The notes under the pieces: model-generated
Database searches by the model: none
What the model saw: the letters and a program-made list of their open reading frames with translations, nothing else
Told to the model about the DNA's origin: nothing
Shown here: positions 48,024-58,900 of the stretch, piece by piece
How positions within the stretch are numbered: the first letter of the stretch is position 1
Layout of the letters: each line of letters opens with the position of its first letter
NCBI RefSeq assembly: GCF_022458985.1
Contig: NC_061782.1
Coordinates: forward strand, 21,899,672-21,963,671
DNA length: 64,000 bases
From: Mugil cephalus
Lineage: Eukaryota; Chordata; Actinopteri; Mugiliformes; Mugilidae
Reading direction: 5' to 3'
Made by a program: the position numbers and the translations under genes

Positions 48024-51000
48024 ATGCCAGCCCCACCTCCCCCACCACCGCCCGGGCCTCCCCCTCCTCCTACCTTCGCTGTTGTGAGTTGTTCTGCCTG
48101 TCTCTCTCCATCAGGTGACATCTGCTGCTCTGTCCTCTTGACCCTGCTCAGCAGAGACATCCTGTGGATGAATTGTGTCATAGCACATCTTCTCCTGTAA
48201 ACGTCCATGTCATCCCGAGTCTTATCTACATGCCCTCGTCTCCATGTTATGGTTATGTATATATCTGTAACTGTATGTGTGTGTTCTTGTTTCAGGCTAA
48301 CACAGAAAAGCCATCTCTAAACCGTTCAGAGCAGCAAGGACGGTGTGCTCTTTTGTCCGATATTAGTAAAGGCGCGAGACTAAAGAAAACTGTTACAAAT
48401 GACCGCAGTGGACCCATATTGGACAGTAAGTCAATCCCATGTCATTTATATTTATTTCTCTTATTAATGCAATAATGTCTATTATTAATTATTAACAATA
48501 TGGAGAATAAACAAAATAAGCAGAACAAACCCAGACATCAGACAACACTGAGATCCGCGCAGAAACTAATGCCGTATTTTATTTATTGTATTTTTTTTCA
48601 GAACCCAAAGGAGGAGGAGGTGGAGGAGGAGGGGGAGGAGGAGGAGGAGGAGGTGGTGGAGGTGGAGGTGGTGGATCTGCAGGAGGTTTAGGAGGCCTGT
48701 TTGCAGGGGGGATGCCAAAGCTGAGGTCTGCAGGAAACAGAGACTCATCTGGTAAAATTAAAAAACATAATAACGTTAATTATTATGAACAACAGCGCTA
48801 GAAAAGTTAAACCTTTTAGGACCTTAATTTCTACCATTTTCTCCCCCAGACTCGGGACCGAGCCGAGGCCCCATGCTCCCCCCAGGAGGCCGTCCTGGTG
48901 GCCACAGCCCTTTCGGTGGTGGCGGCAGCTCTCCTGGTCCACCCAAACTCCCAGGAGCCCCTGGTGGTGCCCGTAACAATGTCCCTGATATTCCCAAAGG
49001 TCGCCCAAATTTTTCACCCAGACAAGACTCCTCACCAGGGGGCCCTCCTCCTGTGCCCAACACCCCTAGACCTTCGCCGGGCTTCCCGTCTCGCGGGGGC
49101 CCATCTCCGCCATCACTCCCCGGAGGACCCAGACCCAGCCATGCCTCCGTACCTCCACCACCTAGTGTTTCATCAGGGAGGCACGGAGGTTTCCCTCCCC
49201 CACCAGGAGGCTCCCCATCAGGGCCTCGGCCAGGCTTCTCCGCGCCTCCTCCTCCACCCCCAAATAACAGCAGACCTCCCTTACCACCAGCTCCAGGAGG
49301 AAGGCCCCCGCTTCCCGACGACCGACCGCCACCACCCCCAGCGCCCGGAGGTGGTCATCGGCCATCTATGCCCCGCGACATGCCCCCACCTCCCCCCGCT
49401 CTCACCTCCAAACCTCCTCCCTCCTCATCCTCTCGTCCCTCAGCTGGTGGCGGTGCACCGCCTCTCCCACCTGGACGACCAGGCCCTCCTCCTGTACCAC
49501 CCAGCCCGACCGGGGGGGACGACCACAACACACCTCGTCTACCCCAGAGGAACAGCTCGCTCAACAGGTACTGATATGCTTTCACAGATGAGTTCATGTG
49601 AGTCCGCTGTGTTCACAGTATTTCCTATCAGCCATCGGACACCGACAGAATGTTGCTGACATGTTATCTACTGTGGTGGCAATGTCAACATTTGCATGGA
49701 TTCTAATCTAATAGATGTTCTATGATGCTACAGTTCATGCATCATGCAAACTTCTTCATGTAGCTTCCTTCTAAAAAAATAAATAAATGTAAAAAAAATA
49801 ATAATAATGTTGTCTGAATTCACCTTAACCCTTGCCATCCTGTATATTCTGCATATGCCTTTCTAAAAATACAACTACTATAAAACTGATTGATTCTCTT
49901 TGCCAGTCACGCTCCGACACCACAACACGCCAGGGGAGGACCTCTCCCCCCGCCACCAAATGAAAGGCCGCCGGCTCTTGGAAGGAACCAGTCGTCAGTA
50001 CGCTCAGGTGAATGGCTTTGTTGAGGATGAACAATATATACAGTATATTGGCAAATCAGGACATTTCAATAAGCGCCTCTTTTTTCATCAGCTAACAGTA
50101 GTTATTTCTGTGTCCAAAGGCCCCCTTCCTCCCCCGCCTCCTTCAGGTCGCAACGTGGGCGGGGGTAGTGTGAGGTCTTCGCCAGCTCCCGCTCCCGTTG
50201 GTCGGCCAGGCCCAGAACCTCCTCGTGGAGGACCTGGTGGTAGGCCTCCCTTACCTCCAGACCGGCCGGGGACTGGTGGAGGCTTTCCTCCTCCACCACC
50301 CATGGGCAACGGTTTCCAAAACAACCACAACCAGATACAAGGTAAGTAAATCTCTGAAAAGTCCCAACCAGGGTTGATTATTTAAGCAATATTACCCGAG
50401 AGGGTGTGCTTTAATGTTATTTGAGCACGACGGTGATGCGGTCCACAAGCATCACCGAAGCACACCCTCGAGGGTAATATTGCAATTATACAACAATTAC
50501 CAACAAAATAAAGCGTATAATTAAATATATATTCATGTTGATGGACATTTTGCTTGCAAAATTTAAATTTTTTTGCAAGTTTGCTTCCCGTTTCCATGGA
50601 AATAAATGTGGTCTAACTAATAACTGGAACACAATCAGTCGAGTCAGTAGGCTCCTATGTGTAATGTAACCTAGTTCACCTCTACAGCAAATAATCCGAA
50701 CCTTACTAATGACCTAGCAACAGAAATGATTCCCACACAAGTCCCAGATGAGTGAACTCTGAGCTGACGTTCATGTTTCAATGCGGTCTCTGACATCACC
50801 GAACTAATTCAATAATGCATAAATAAGCAAAAATGCAAATCCATTTTGTAGCGTATTTTTCAGTCATTTCCTGCCCCAGTTCTGACAGTTACAGTGTTGC
50901 CATGGAGATGGATACAATGTTGACACAGACTTGACGGAGCAGTATTTTTAGTGATGAGTCAGCCGTGCTGTAATGCTGATTTGAGGGCGTTCTAAATGTC

Positions 51001-52503
51001 TTATTGACCAGTCAGATTGCTTGGTCGGAACTACTTGTTGTATAATGATGATTATTGAGCTTAGTGGCGATAATATGGATAACACTGTTAAAAAAGACTT
51101 AGGTACACAGTCTATTTAAGCAATAATAACAATAAATTTGGTATAGAAATCTGTGTGTACTGGTGCTAACTTTGCAGGCAAATGATACCACCTCTACCTA
51201 TTATTGAGAACTGCCCATCTCTTTCAGTCTGTATGCTACTAAAGAAACCTGCTGCCCCCATTGTTGTTTTTAGCACATGAGCTCTGCTCTGTGCAGCTAT
51301 GACAGAGGAACCCACTGACCTCCATTTGTGTTGTTTTTGTCCTCTCGACCAAGGAAGTAAGTTTGGTTTGGAAGGCAGTAGAGGCAAGAAGTGACAGGGG
51401 GCCCTCTTTCATAAAACGTTTTTTGAATTCGTTGAATTTCCAACAGTTTTGCACAAATCCTAAACTGCATGCGTCTCCATTCATATTGTATCCCCTTCCC
51501 TCAAGTTCAGTCAGCCTGATTGAGCCACTAAATATTAATTTCTTTCCTTCAACAGATGAATGGGAATATAGGTTCAATTTTCACCCAGTGTCAGACCTTC
51601 CTCCGCCTGAACCCTACGTGCCCTCCCAGAAAACCTACCCCAGCAAGATCGCTAAGTCTGACGGCAAAGGTTAGTCATTCATGTAACCACGCACATAACT
51701 TACATGTCAAGTTTATAGAAAATAGGAACTATAAAAATACACCAGAGCTCAGATTGACAGTGAATAAACGAACCATAAAAGCACATGAACACGGAAGCTT
51801 CAGATCGGTGGCTGATTAGGTAAAGTACTCTCAAAAAAGCCTCATCAGTGAAAGTCTATTTAAATTGATCTTGTAAATATCAGTGTAGGGGGAGGAAGAG
51901 AACTCCCTGGTATAGATTCTATCTGGCAAGATTTTATTTAGTTTTTGGTTTACCTTAAAGACCAATCACCTCTTGTTGAAGCCACTGTTTTCCCAGTCAT
52001 TAATCCAGGTGGCATTTACAAGCTGAATCAGGGCTCTTATAAACCCTAGAACTTAATTAAATGCCCCAGTATTTCAGTGGCTTTTCATCTTTTGAATATA
52101 TAGATAAATAGTTTAAGCTACTTGTTTTCTGCCTGCTAGTGAACAGACAACATAGACTCTAATTTCTTTCACTATTTTGCTCCAAAATATGCTGTGATGG
52201 TCACTGTCTGTCACTGGCCACTTGGGACTGCTTAAATATATTTGAATGATTTGATCTCAGCTTTTTAATTGAATTATTTCTATTTCAAATCTTGTAATAG
52301 AGGAACTCTGTTTATGTAATCACGCTGCGGTGGTGGATTTGAGGTGGAGTTTAAAATGAATTACAAAACAGTGCCACCTGGTGGAAGCAAAAATAGATGC
52401 TCTTCAGAACTAATGGAAATACTAACTCCCGCATCTTTTTGTCTTTCTAGGTCCTGGTAAAAAAGAGAGAGGAGCTCCTCCTCTTCCTCCTATACCCAGG
52501 TGA
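48024..52503 (+). CDS. wipf1: WASP-interacting protein (WAS/WASL-interacting protein family member 1)
   Basis: The protein binds actin and profilin and chaperones WASP/N-WASP in Arp2/3-driven actin assembly in the cytoplasm. Coding exons: 48024-48083, 48296-48425, 48602-48751, 48850-49567, 49907-50007, 50120-50341, 51556-51669 and 52451-52503; 515 residues (human WIPF1 is about 500). In order: polyproline start ([20 protein letters not shown]), WH2 motif with ALLSDI and LKKT (residues 37-52), 22 consecutive glycines (48610-48675), [13 protein letters not shown], a long proline-rich middle with [12 protein letters not shown] near the end of exon 4, and the WASP-binding segment [20 protein letters not shown] (about 461-480), ending [17 protein letters not shown] and the C terminus favour WIPF1 over WIPF2 or WIPF3. 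All junction phases agree. The exon with the ATG begins at 47981; further 5' non-coding exons must lie upstream. Which teleost duplicate (a or b) is unknown. Confidence 0.96.
48610..48675 (+). repeat. Glycine-codon run in wipf1 exon 3
   Basis: 22 consecutive GGN codons, mainly GGA and GGT, in phase with the reading frame. The human protein has a glycine-rich stretch at the same place, so the feature is conserved while its length can vary. Confidence 0.95.
50386..50483. repeat. Nested inverted repeat in wipf1 intron 6
   Basis: The outer arms 50386-50411 and 50458-50483 pair at 24 of 26 positions (GCAATATTACCC ... GGGTAATATTGC). Inside, CGGTGATGC (50431-50439) and GCATCACCG (50449-50457) pair perfectly around a 9-nt loop. 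The inner right arm abuts the outer right arm, and 19 unpaired nucleotides lie on the left. The flanks look like ordinary intron. Probably the palindromic core of a small DNA transposon. Confidence 0.85.
52371..52384 (-). promoter_or_regulatory. CTCF-like core motif, reverse
   Basis: GTGCCACCTGGTGG on the plus strand reads CCACCAGGTGGCAC on the minus strand, a full match to the CTCF core. It lies in the last wipf1 intron, about 70 nt before the final coding exon. Confidence 0.5.
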
Positions 52504-54125
52504 AGAAGAGGTACCAGCCATCACAACACTTGGAACTACCCCCTCCTTTTCCCCCTCTGTCTCTCTCTCTTTCACGCTCATTGTGCTTTGACCTGCAGCA
52601 TGTTTTTTGTTTTTTTATGTAAGAACTGCAACATGTAAAGTGGAAGTACGGTTGACCAAGTAAATGGACAGATTCACAATGTTTTGTTTAAAACATGTGC
52701 AGTAGAATGGAAATGCTTAAAGACCAAAGCCTGTTCATACACCGGTACACTGTGTTCAGGAAAAAACAAAGTTTCAGGTTTACTTCCATGCTGTTGCTGG
52801 AAGATGTGTTTGGGTGGCCTTTGTGGATTTTTGACTCTGATCATTTCTGTTTTATGAACTTTGATGCACATTGTCTTTAATCCACTATTTTTCACTATTT
52901 TCCCATTATTGTTTGTGGGGGAAAATGCTTGCAAGATACCACATTTATTCAACCAAAATAAAAACAAAAAAAAAATATGTATATAAATCTTTACTTGATA
53001 AATATAGCCGGGAACACATGTGACTTCCTCAGATTGTTTACACAGGCAAGATTAAGTTAAACAAATTCATCATTTTGAGTAATATTGTAGTTCCAGGGTT
53101 TTTATGGAGGAACAGTGCAGGGCTGAATATACACATGTTTTTCAGGTGTTGAGAAGCTGTGAGGTTGTTGTTGTTTTAGTTTTGTTTTTAAGCCAGTGTC
53201 TCCCTTGTGCCTTTTGTATTCACATTTGTACTAAAGGCTGTTTAAGAGCTAAGGGAAATTCGCCATGGATGCCTTGTGTGCCTTAAATTATGTTTTTATG
53301 CTCCCCGATTGTTCAGCTGGATTGAACCTCATGACGTCTCAGAACATTTAGAATAACAATACAGAAATGTGTCTTAATTACAGCATCAACACGTAAACAG
53401 ACAAAAGAATCTAACGGCCTCAAATTTCCATTAAAAACATCAGGGGAAAAGTTTGTGTTTAATTTGCCAAAGCCACATGTGCCTTTACGACATGGACCTG
53501 TGTGTTTCTGTTGGAACCACTGAACGGTACTTTTTATTTGACTGTTACATGGGATGCGAGCGTGCATTTATTGATTATGATTGTTTCAAAGGATGTTTTT
53601 TGGGTTTACGGCAGCATTGGTGTACAATTGAACAGATTATGTTGCTGTTTTGTTAAAGCACCCTTGATTTGCCATGAGGGGGCTGTGTATGTATCTGTAT
53701 GATCTAATCAAGCGGTAATGAAGGACGGTATTATTTTAAGTTATGTTTCAGAACTGTGCAGTATTATGTTTTTGCTTCACACAGCACTGCTTTGAATGGT
53801 ATGTTTACGTGGTGCATTATTGTCATGTATTAGTGTCCAAGAATGACATTTAAAAAAAAAGAAAAAAAAAAAGACAATCATGCAGAAGTAAACCCATCTA
53901 CCTATGCCAGAAGATGAAATGCTTTACGTGCTCTACTTAATGGGGTGCTTTTATCGGATCATACATTGTCATGTAATCTGATACTGTCCGACACCGACAA
54001 GGACAGTGAATTTTCTTGTCGGCATCCACGTGAAGTGACTTGTTTTGTATCATCAGATATATGCATCATTTACATATTTGTGCAATAAAATTGAGCAATA
54101 AATATACATGCATGGTTGTGAGTAC
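52504..54125 (+). other. wipf1 3' UTR with two candidate poly(A) regions
   Basis: AATAAA at 52957-52962 would give a short 3' UTR of about 480 nt. AATAAA at 54084-54089 and 54097-54102 would give one of about 1.6 kb. The A-rich run after the first signal (52962-52976) makes that site ambiguous. WIP transcripts in vertebrates are known to have long 3' UTRs. Confidence 0.6.
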
Positions 54126-54164
54126 TGGTAACAACCCTTATTATTCTGTTGTTGTTCTGATGTC

Positions 54165-54300
54165 TGTGGATATACCATGACCTGGATGACTGAGAATCTT
54201 CAAACAACATTCAGACCTAAAGAAGCCCCTGAGGATGAGAAGTCAAACGTCTTTGAGAAAAATCAAAACAAGCCCAGTTGCCTTTGTTGTAGCTTTGTGG
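54165..54300 (+). repeat. Fragment of a dispersed fish repeat
   Basis: CATGACCTGGATGACTGAGA, AACAACATTCAGACC and CAAGCCCAGTTGCCTTTG match the family described at 35385-35640, opposite orientation. Confidence 0.55.
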
Positions 54301-54356
54301 GTCTTTTGGCTATGTGAGTTTGCAACACACTCAGTAATAATTGCAGGGTTCTCTCT

Positions 54357-54434
54357 GTGAGTTAAGGAGCAGCTGTGGTTAAGGCATTGAAATCGAATGG
54401 GGTTTCCCTGTGCAGGTTTAAATCCTGCTTTAGA
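54357..54434 (+). pseudogene. tRNA-Ser-like pseudogene
   Basis: CAGCTGTGGTTAAGGCATTG corresponds to the D-arm/A-box part of serine tRNA (GTGGTTAAGGC). ATGGGGTTTCCCTGTGCAGG matches its long variable arm, and GCAGGTTTAAATCCTGC the T arm. Bases are missing in the anticodon stem and loop, and the two ends no longer pair as an acceptor stem, so it cannot fold as a working tRNA. It may be a dead gene or the head of a tRNA-derived SINE. Confidence 0.65.
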
Positions 54435-54699
54435 ATAAATGAAACTTAGAGTACATTAAATTCAAGTACAGTTGCTAGAAATTCAAGAAATCACTCAATA
54501 TTATCTGCACATCTGCAGGAAACATGTTCAAATATTACTAAACTCCCTCACCTTTTATTGAGACACTGCTGCTCCGCCGTTTTAAAATTATAATATATTA
54601 TTAGAAAATCAATGTAGCCGATTAGTAACATTAACACTTTCCTTGGTTTTGAAGAAATTAAGAGGTCAATGGATATAATCATATGACGCTGAATCACGC

Positions 54700-54937
54700 A
54701 GCAACTTATTTTCATCCAATCACAATGTGCATGATAAGCGTATCTCGGCGGTGATTGGCTGGATCGTCCGTCAGTCATTTTGTCTGGGCGTGTCCTCTCG
54801 AGGCAGCTGTCAGATTCAGATTCAGATACACAATTGAAGCCCCTCATCTCAAACCGCAAAACACGGACTCTTACCCCCAGCAAAAAGTGATGAGGCTAAG
54901 ACTTTTTTGGTAAAATATGGTCGTCTAAGATACGGAG
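54700..54937 (+). promoter_or_regulatory. gpr155 promoter and 5' non-coding exon
   Basis: CCAAT at 54716-54720 and its inverted form ATTGG at 54754-54758 lie in a local patch with more CpG (TATCTCGGCGG). A donor, ACGGAG/GTAAGG, closes a probable non-coding first exon at 54937. The next exon begins at 55858 behind TTCATCCATAG and carries the start codon at 55904. No TATA box is evident. Confidence 0.5.
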
Positions 54938-55857
54938 GTAAGGAATAGTAGTTTTAAATCAATTATTCTTTTTAATAATACCGTACTGTGGTAGGTGTCG
55001 CTTACCGTGCCCTTTGATTTGTTTTTAGCTTGCGCGTATGCTAGCGCTAACGGTCTGCTGCCGTGGAAGCCATTAGCTGATACTGATATTACGTTTTTTT
55101 TTACTTTGCTACAGTGTCTTCAGATGCCATACATTTCCTGTTATTGTAGGAAACGGGCTGATTTTATTTTGCTGTCTTAGCTAATGCACCGATGCAGAGG
55201 TGTAGCTACAACTCTGGGACCCCTGACTTAGCCTCCTCCTTATTAACGCTTTATAGGGCACTCATTGAAATACTTGGAGATTCTACATATCAACCCTAGA
55301 GTGTTATCGTAGGACATCACAAGACTGTTTTACTTTTGTGAAAATGTTAATTAATTTTCATAGAGAAAATCATGATTAATACATTTAACATGTATGGTTT
55401 CTTGCCCTTAAGTGGTAAACAAATGTAAACGTGTATTTGGAGCCTTAGAACACAAGTGCTGATTCAGTCACTTGTCAACATACACATTATCACATTAGAC
55501 AACATTAGGCCACCTATTTTATGCTCCCTAATAAAGCAGTTAAGCTCAGAGTTCATGCACAGGTGGAACTAGCAGACCATAATTGTTTATTTGATCTTCT
55601 CTGATTGGCTGGATGAAAACCACATGCTTCTAGGCCTCACTGAGAGGAACAAGGAAGTAATTTAAAATGTTTGCCAGTTACTATATGTGGTTTCTAGCCC
55701 CCTAAAGGGTTAAAATATTAACATGTATATTAAAATAATCTGTTCATAGCGTTCCCTCTAGATGAAATGCACAACAGTTGTCACATCACACTTGCCCTCT
55801 TTTCCTGTCTGTATTTTTTGAGCTGTTCTGACCCTTTTTTGTTGCCTTCATCCATAG
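54938..55857 (+). other. gpr155 first intron
   Basis: Runs from the donor at 54938 to the acceptor at 55857. No other feature was recognised in it. Confidence 0.45.
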
Positions 55858-55903
55858 TGCTGCTCCTCGTTCACCCCACTGATCCCCCTAACCCATCATC
55901 ACC

Positions 55904-58900
55904 ATGGACTCTACCAACAACTATGTGATGATTCATGGGAAGAATATCTCCCATAACACCCTGGCGGGCTCCGCTGCCGTGGCCCACATGTCCATCGACA
56001 AGCTGTTTCCAGCTCTCCTTGAGTGCTTTGGCATCATACTGTGTGGCTATATAGCAGGGAGGTGAGTGTGTGGGGTTTTAAGTTACCTGTGAGAATACAA
56101 ATGTGGCAAGTAAATTCCCACTGTGGCTTTTATTTTATTTCTTCCATTCCTCCCTGTAGGGCTGACATCATCACAGAGAGCCAGGCGAAGGGTTTGGGGA
56201 ACTTCGTGTCCATGTTTGCCCTTCCAGCTCTGCTCTTTAAAAACATGGTGCTGTTAGACTTTGGAAATGTCATATGGGCGTTTCTCTGGAGTGTCCTGGT
56301 TGCTAAGGTTAGTGTCTAAGCTGTCATCCTTTTGCAGTTTGTGTCATGGCAGTTGGAGAGTAAGGAAAGTCTGATTTTGGTGCTTTTGAAGTCACATGAC
56401 TCTACTGTGTGTAGGTGACAGTGTTTGTGCTGGTGTGTGTGCTGACACTGATGGTGGCCAGTCCAGACAGCAGATACAGCAAGGCTGGTCTCTACGCCAT
56501 CTTTGCTACTCAGAGTAACGACTTTGCCTTGGGATATCCAATAGGTAAGAGACATAAAACACTAAATGGTCATGAATATTTCTCAGTCACTGTTTTCAGT
56601 GGAACAAAATACTGTATTTCAGGAACAACAGGTTTATATCTTTTTGTCTTTGTCTGCTCTTTTCTAGTTGATGCTTTGTATCGCAGCACATATCCAGAAT
56701 ACCTCCAGTACATCTACCTAGTTGCCCCAATCTCCCTCATGCTCCTCAATCCTATCGGCTTTGCTCTTTGTGAAGTGCAGAGGTGGAGGCAGGCCAGTCA
56801 TCCACAGCGCAGCACGCTTGGCATCCTGGGAGTTGTAATCATACAGGTACTCTAACATAGATACGGGCATTTTTGACAAGTGACTCATGCACCTATGCAT
56901 TTCACATCATAAGGACTTTCTTTGAGTTTTTCTTGAGTTGTCAAACTTATGGTAAGACTGGAAGTTTTAATTTTCTAACACCTCCTATGTCACCTCTCCA
57001 GGTGTTGAAGAACCCAATAGTTTCTGTTGTCTTAGTGGGAATCATCTCTCACTTTGCACTGAGCCAGAGGATCCCTGCTGTGTTGTCAGAGTTCATAGAT
57101 GGCCTAGCAAATTCTTTTGGAGGGACAGCACTGTTTTACCTCGGCCTCACAATGGTGACTTTTATTGTCTTTGTTTGTACAATTTTTTCTAATTGAATTT
57201 CTCCATGTCTGCACGGTGGAAGATATCATCAGCTCTCTTTTTCTGTGTAGGTTGGCCAACTTAGAAAATTAACCAGAGACACTGGAGTTGCCTTGATACT
57301 GCTCATCACAGCCAAACTGTAAGATTCAGTTGGAGGAGTGTGTGCATGTGTGTGGCAGATGATAGTTAGCGCTTGTGTTGTGTTTTTAATTATATATCCA
57401 GAATATACATGAGGCAGATATGAAGATTAGGGACAACTTTCAGCATACAGGAATGCAGTCCAATGTTAGACATGAACTATGCTCTCAAACTTGCTAAGAT
57501 ATGCTTCTAAAATAATTTTAGAATTTTATACTATAATTATTCTTTTAATTTTAATTTTAATATGTTAAACTAAACCGCTTTATGTTTTTTATGATGTTTT
57601 ATCAGCCTGGTGATGCCACTGGTCTGCAAAGACATGGTGGATATCCTGGATGTAGGAGTGAACAGCACCAGTGCCAACCACACCAGTTTGTCCAACTTTG
57701 CTTTCCTATATGGCGTCTTCCCAACTGCACCTAGTGTGGCCATCTACGCCGCACACTATAACATGGAGTTAGAGGTGGTAAGTACTGTTGATGTAGTGGT
57801 CCTATTTTATATGGCAATTTACAAGAAATTTGTTTTACAGTACAATATTTGAAACATTTTAAAATGTGTAATGCATGAATTATGACTTGAAAACAGGGAG
57901 ACATTATTAGCATATGTTTTAAATGAGCTCTGTGACTGCATTACTTACATTTTAGTCTTGTTAGAGATATGCACAAGAGTGTCAAACAACAGATATGTGT
58001 TCAGGGGCCACATACAGGCCAATTTCATCTAAAGCCATCAAAAGTTGTCTTTGTTTTGTTTTAGAATCTTCATTTTGCATAGATTCGTGCTATTTTACAA
58101 TCTTTCTTTCTATTTGCACGTTCTACAGGTAACATCAGGCATGGTAATCAGTACATTTCTATCTGCGCCGATCATGTATGTGTCAGCTTGGCTGCTGACA
58201 ATCCCTCTGATGGACCCAACACCTTTGATCACAGAGCTTGAAAATGTCAGCTTCAACATCAGCATCATCAGTCTCGTAGCACTGGTAAGTGTGTTTACAG
58301 ACGCCTCACAACACGAAACCAGTGTTTTGAAGTCCAGTTTGAAGTTGGTTCTGTCCCTTTGAATTGCAGGACACCAAAAGACAATGTAAAAACACATGGA
58401 ATATGTAGTTTGTGTTCAGTGTTGTCTGCTTAAAGGTCATGAAATGTGTATGGACCAGATAGTAAATGACATAAGTTTCATATCACAAACACAGATTATT
58501 GTTTGTGATCATGCATCCATGTCTTTCCTCAGGTGTGGACCATAGCAGTGATGTTGCTCAGCAGAAAATTTAATAGACTTCCTCATCTCTTTGTGTTAAA
58601 TCTTTTTCTTGCTCAGGTCAGTTATTCTTATTAAACCTATATGTTCTGTGTTTCACCAGTCATGTCCATACTCGTAAAACTGTTTTAATTATTTGGCTTT
58701 CTGTTTCTGTTCATTAATCCAGGGTACGTTAATTAAACACCTCACCTTAACCTTCTGAATTTCCTTCGACAGTTCCTCGTGTGTATTAGCATGATCCTGT
58801 GGAATGTCTTGGTGAAACAAGAGGATAATCTAGTAGGAAAAATTCTCACCTTCACTTTGCTCTATGGGTCTCTGTACAGCACGTATATCTGGACAGGTAA

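Noticed and set aside
48898..49659. A 253-codon plus-strand frame overlapping wipf1 exon 4, plus long minus-strand frames over the same exon
   Set aside because: The exon is C/G-rich and poor in T, so stop codons are rare in all frames. The frame runs past the exon 4 donor into the intron and has no domain. The proline-rich frame matches WIPF1.
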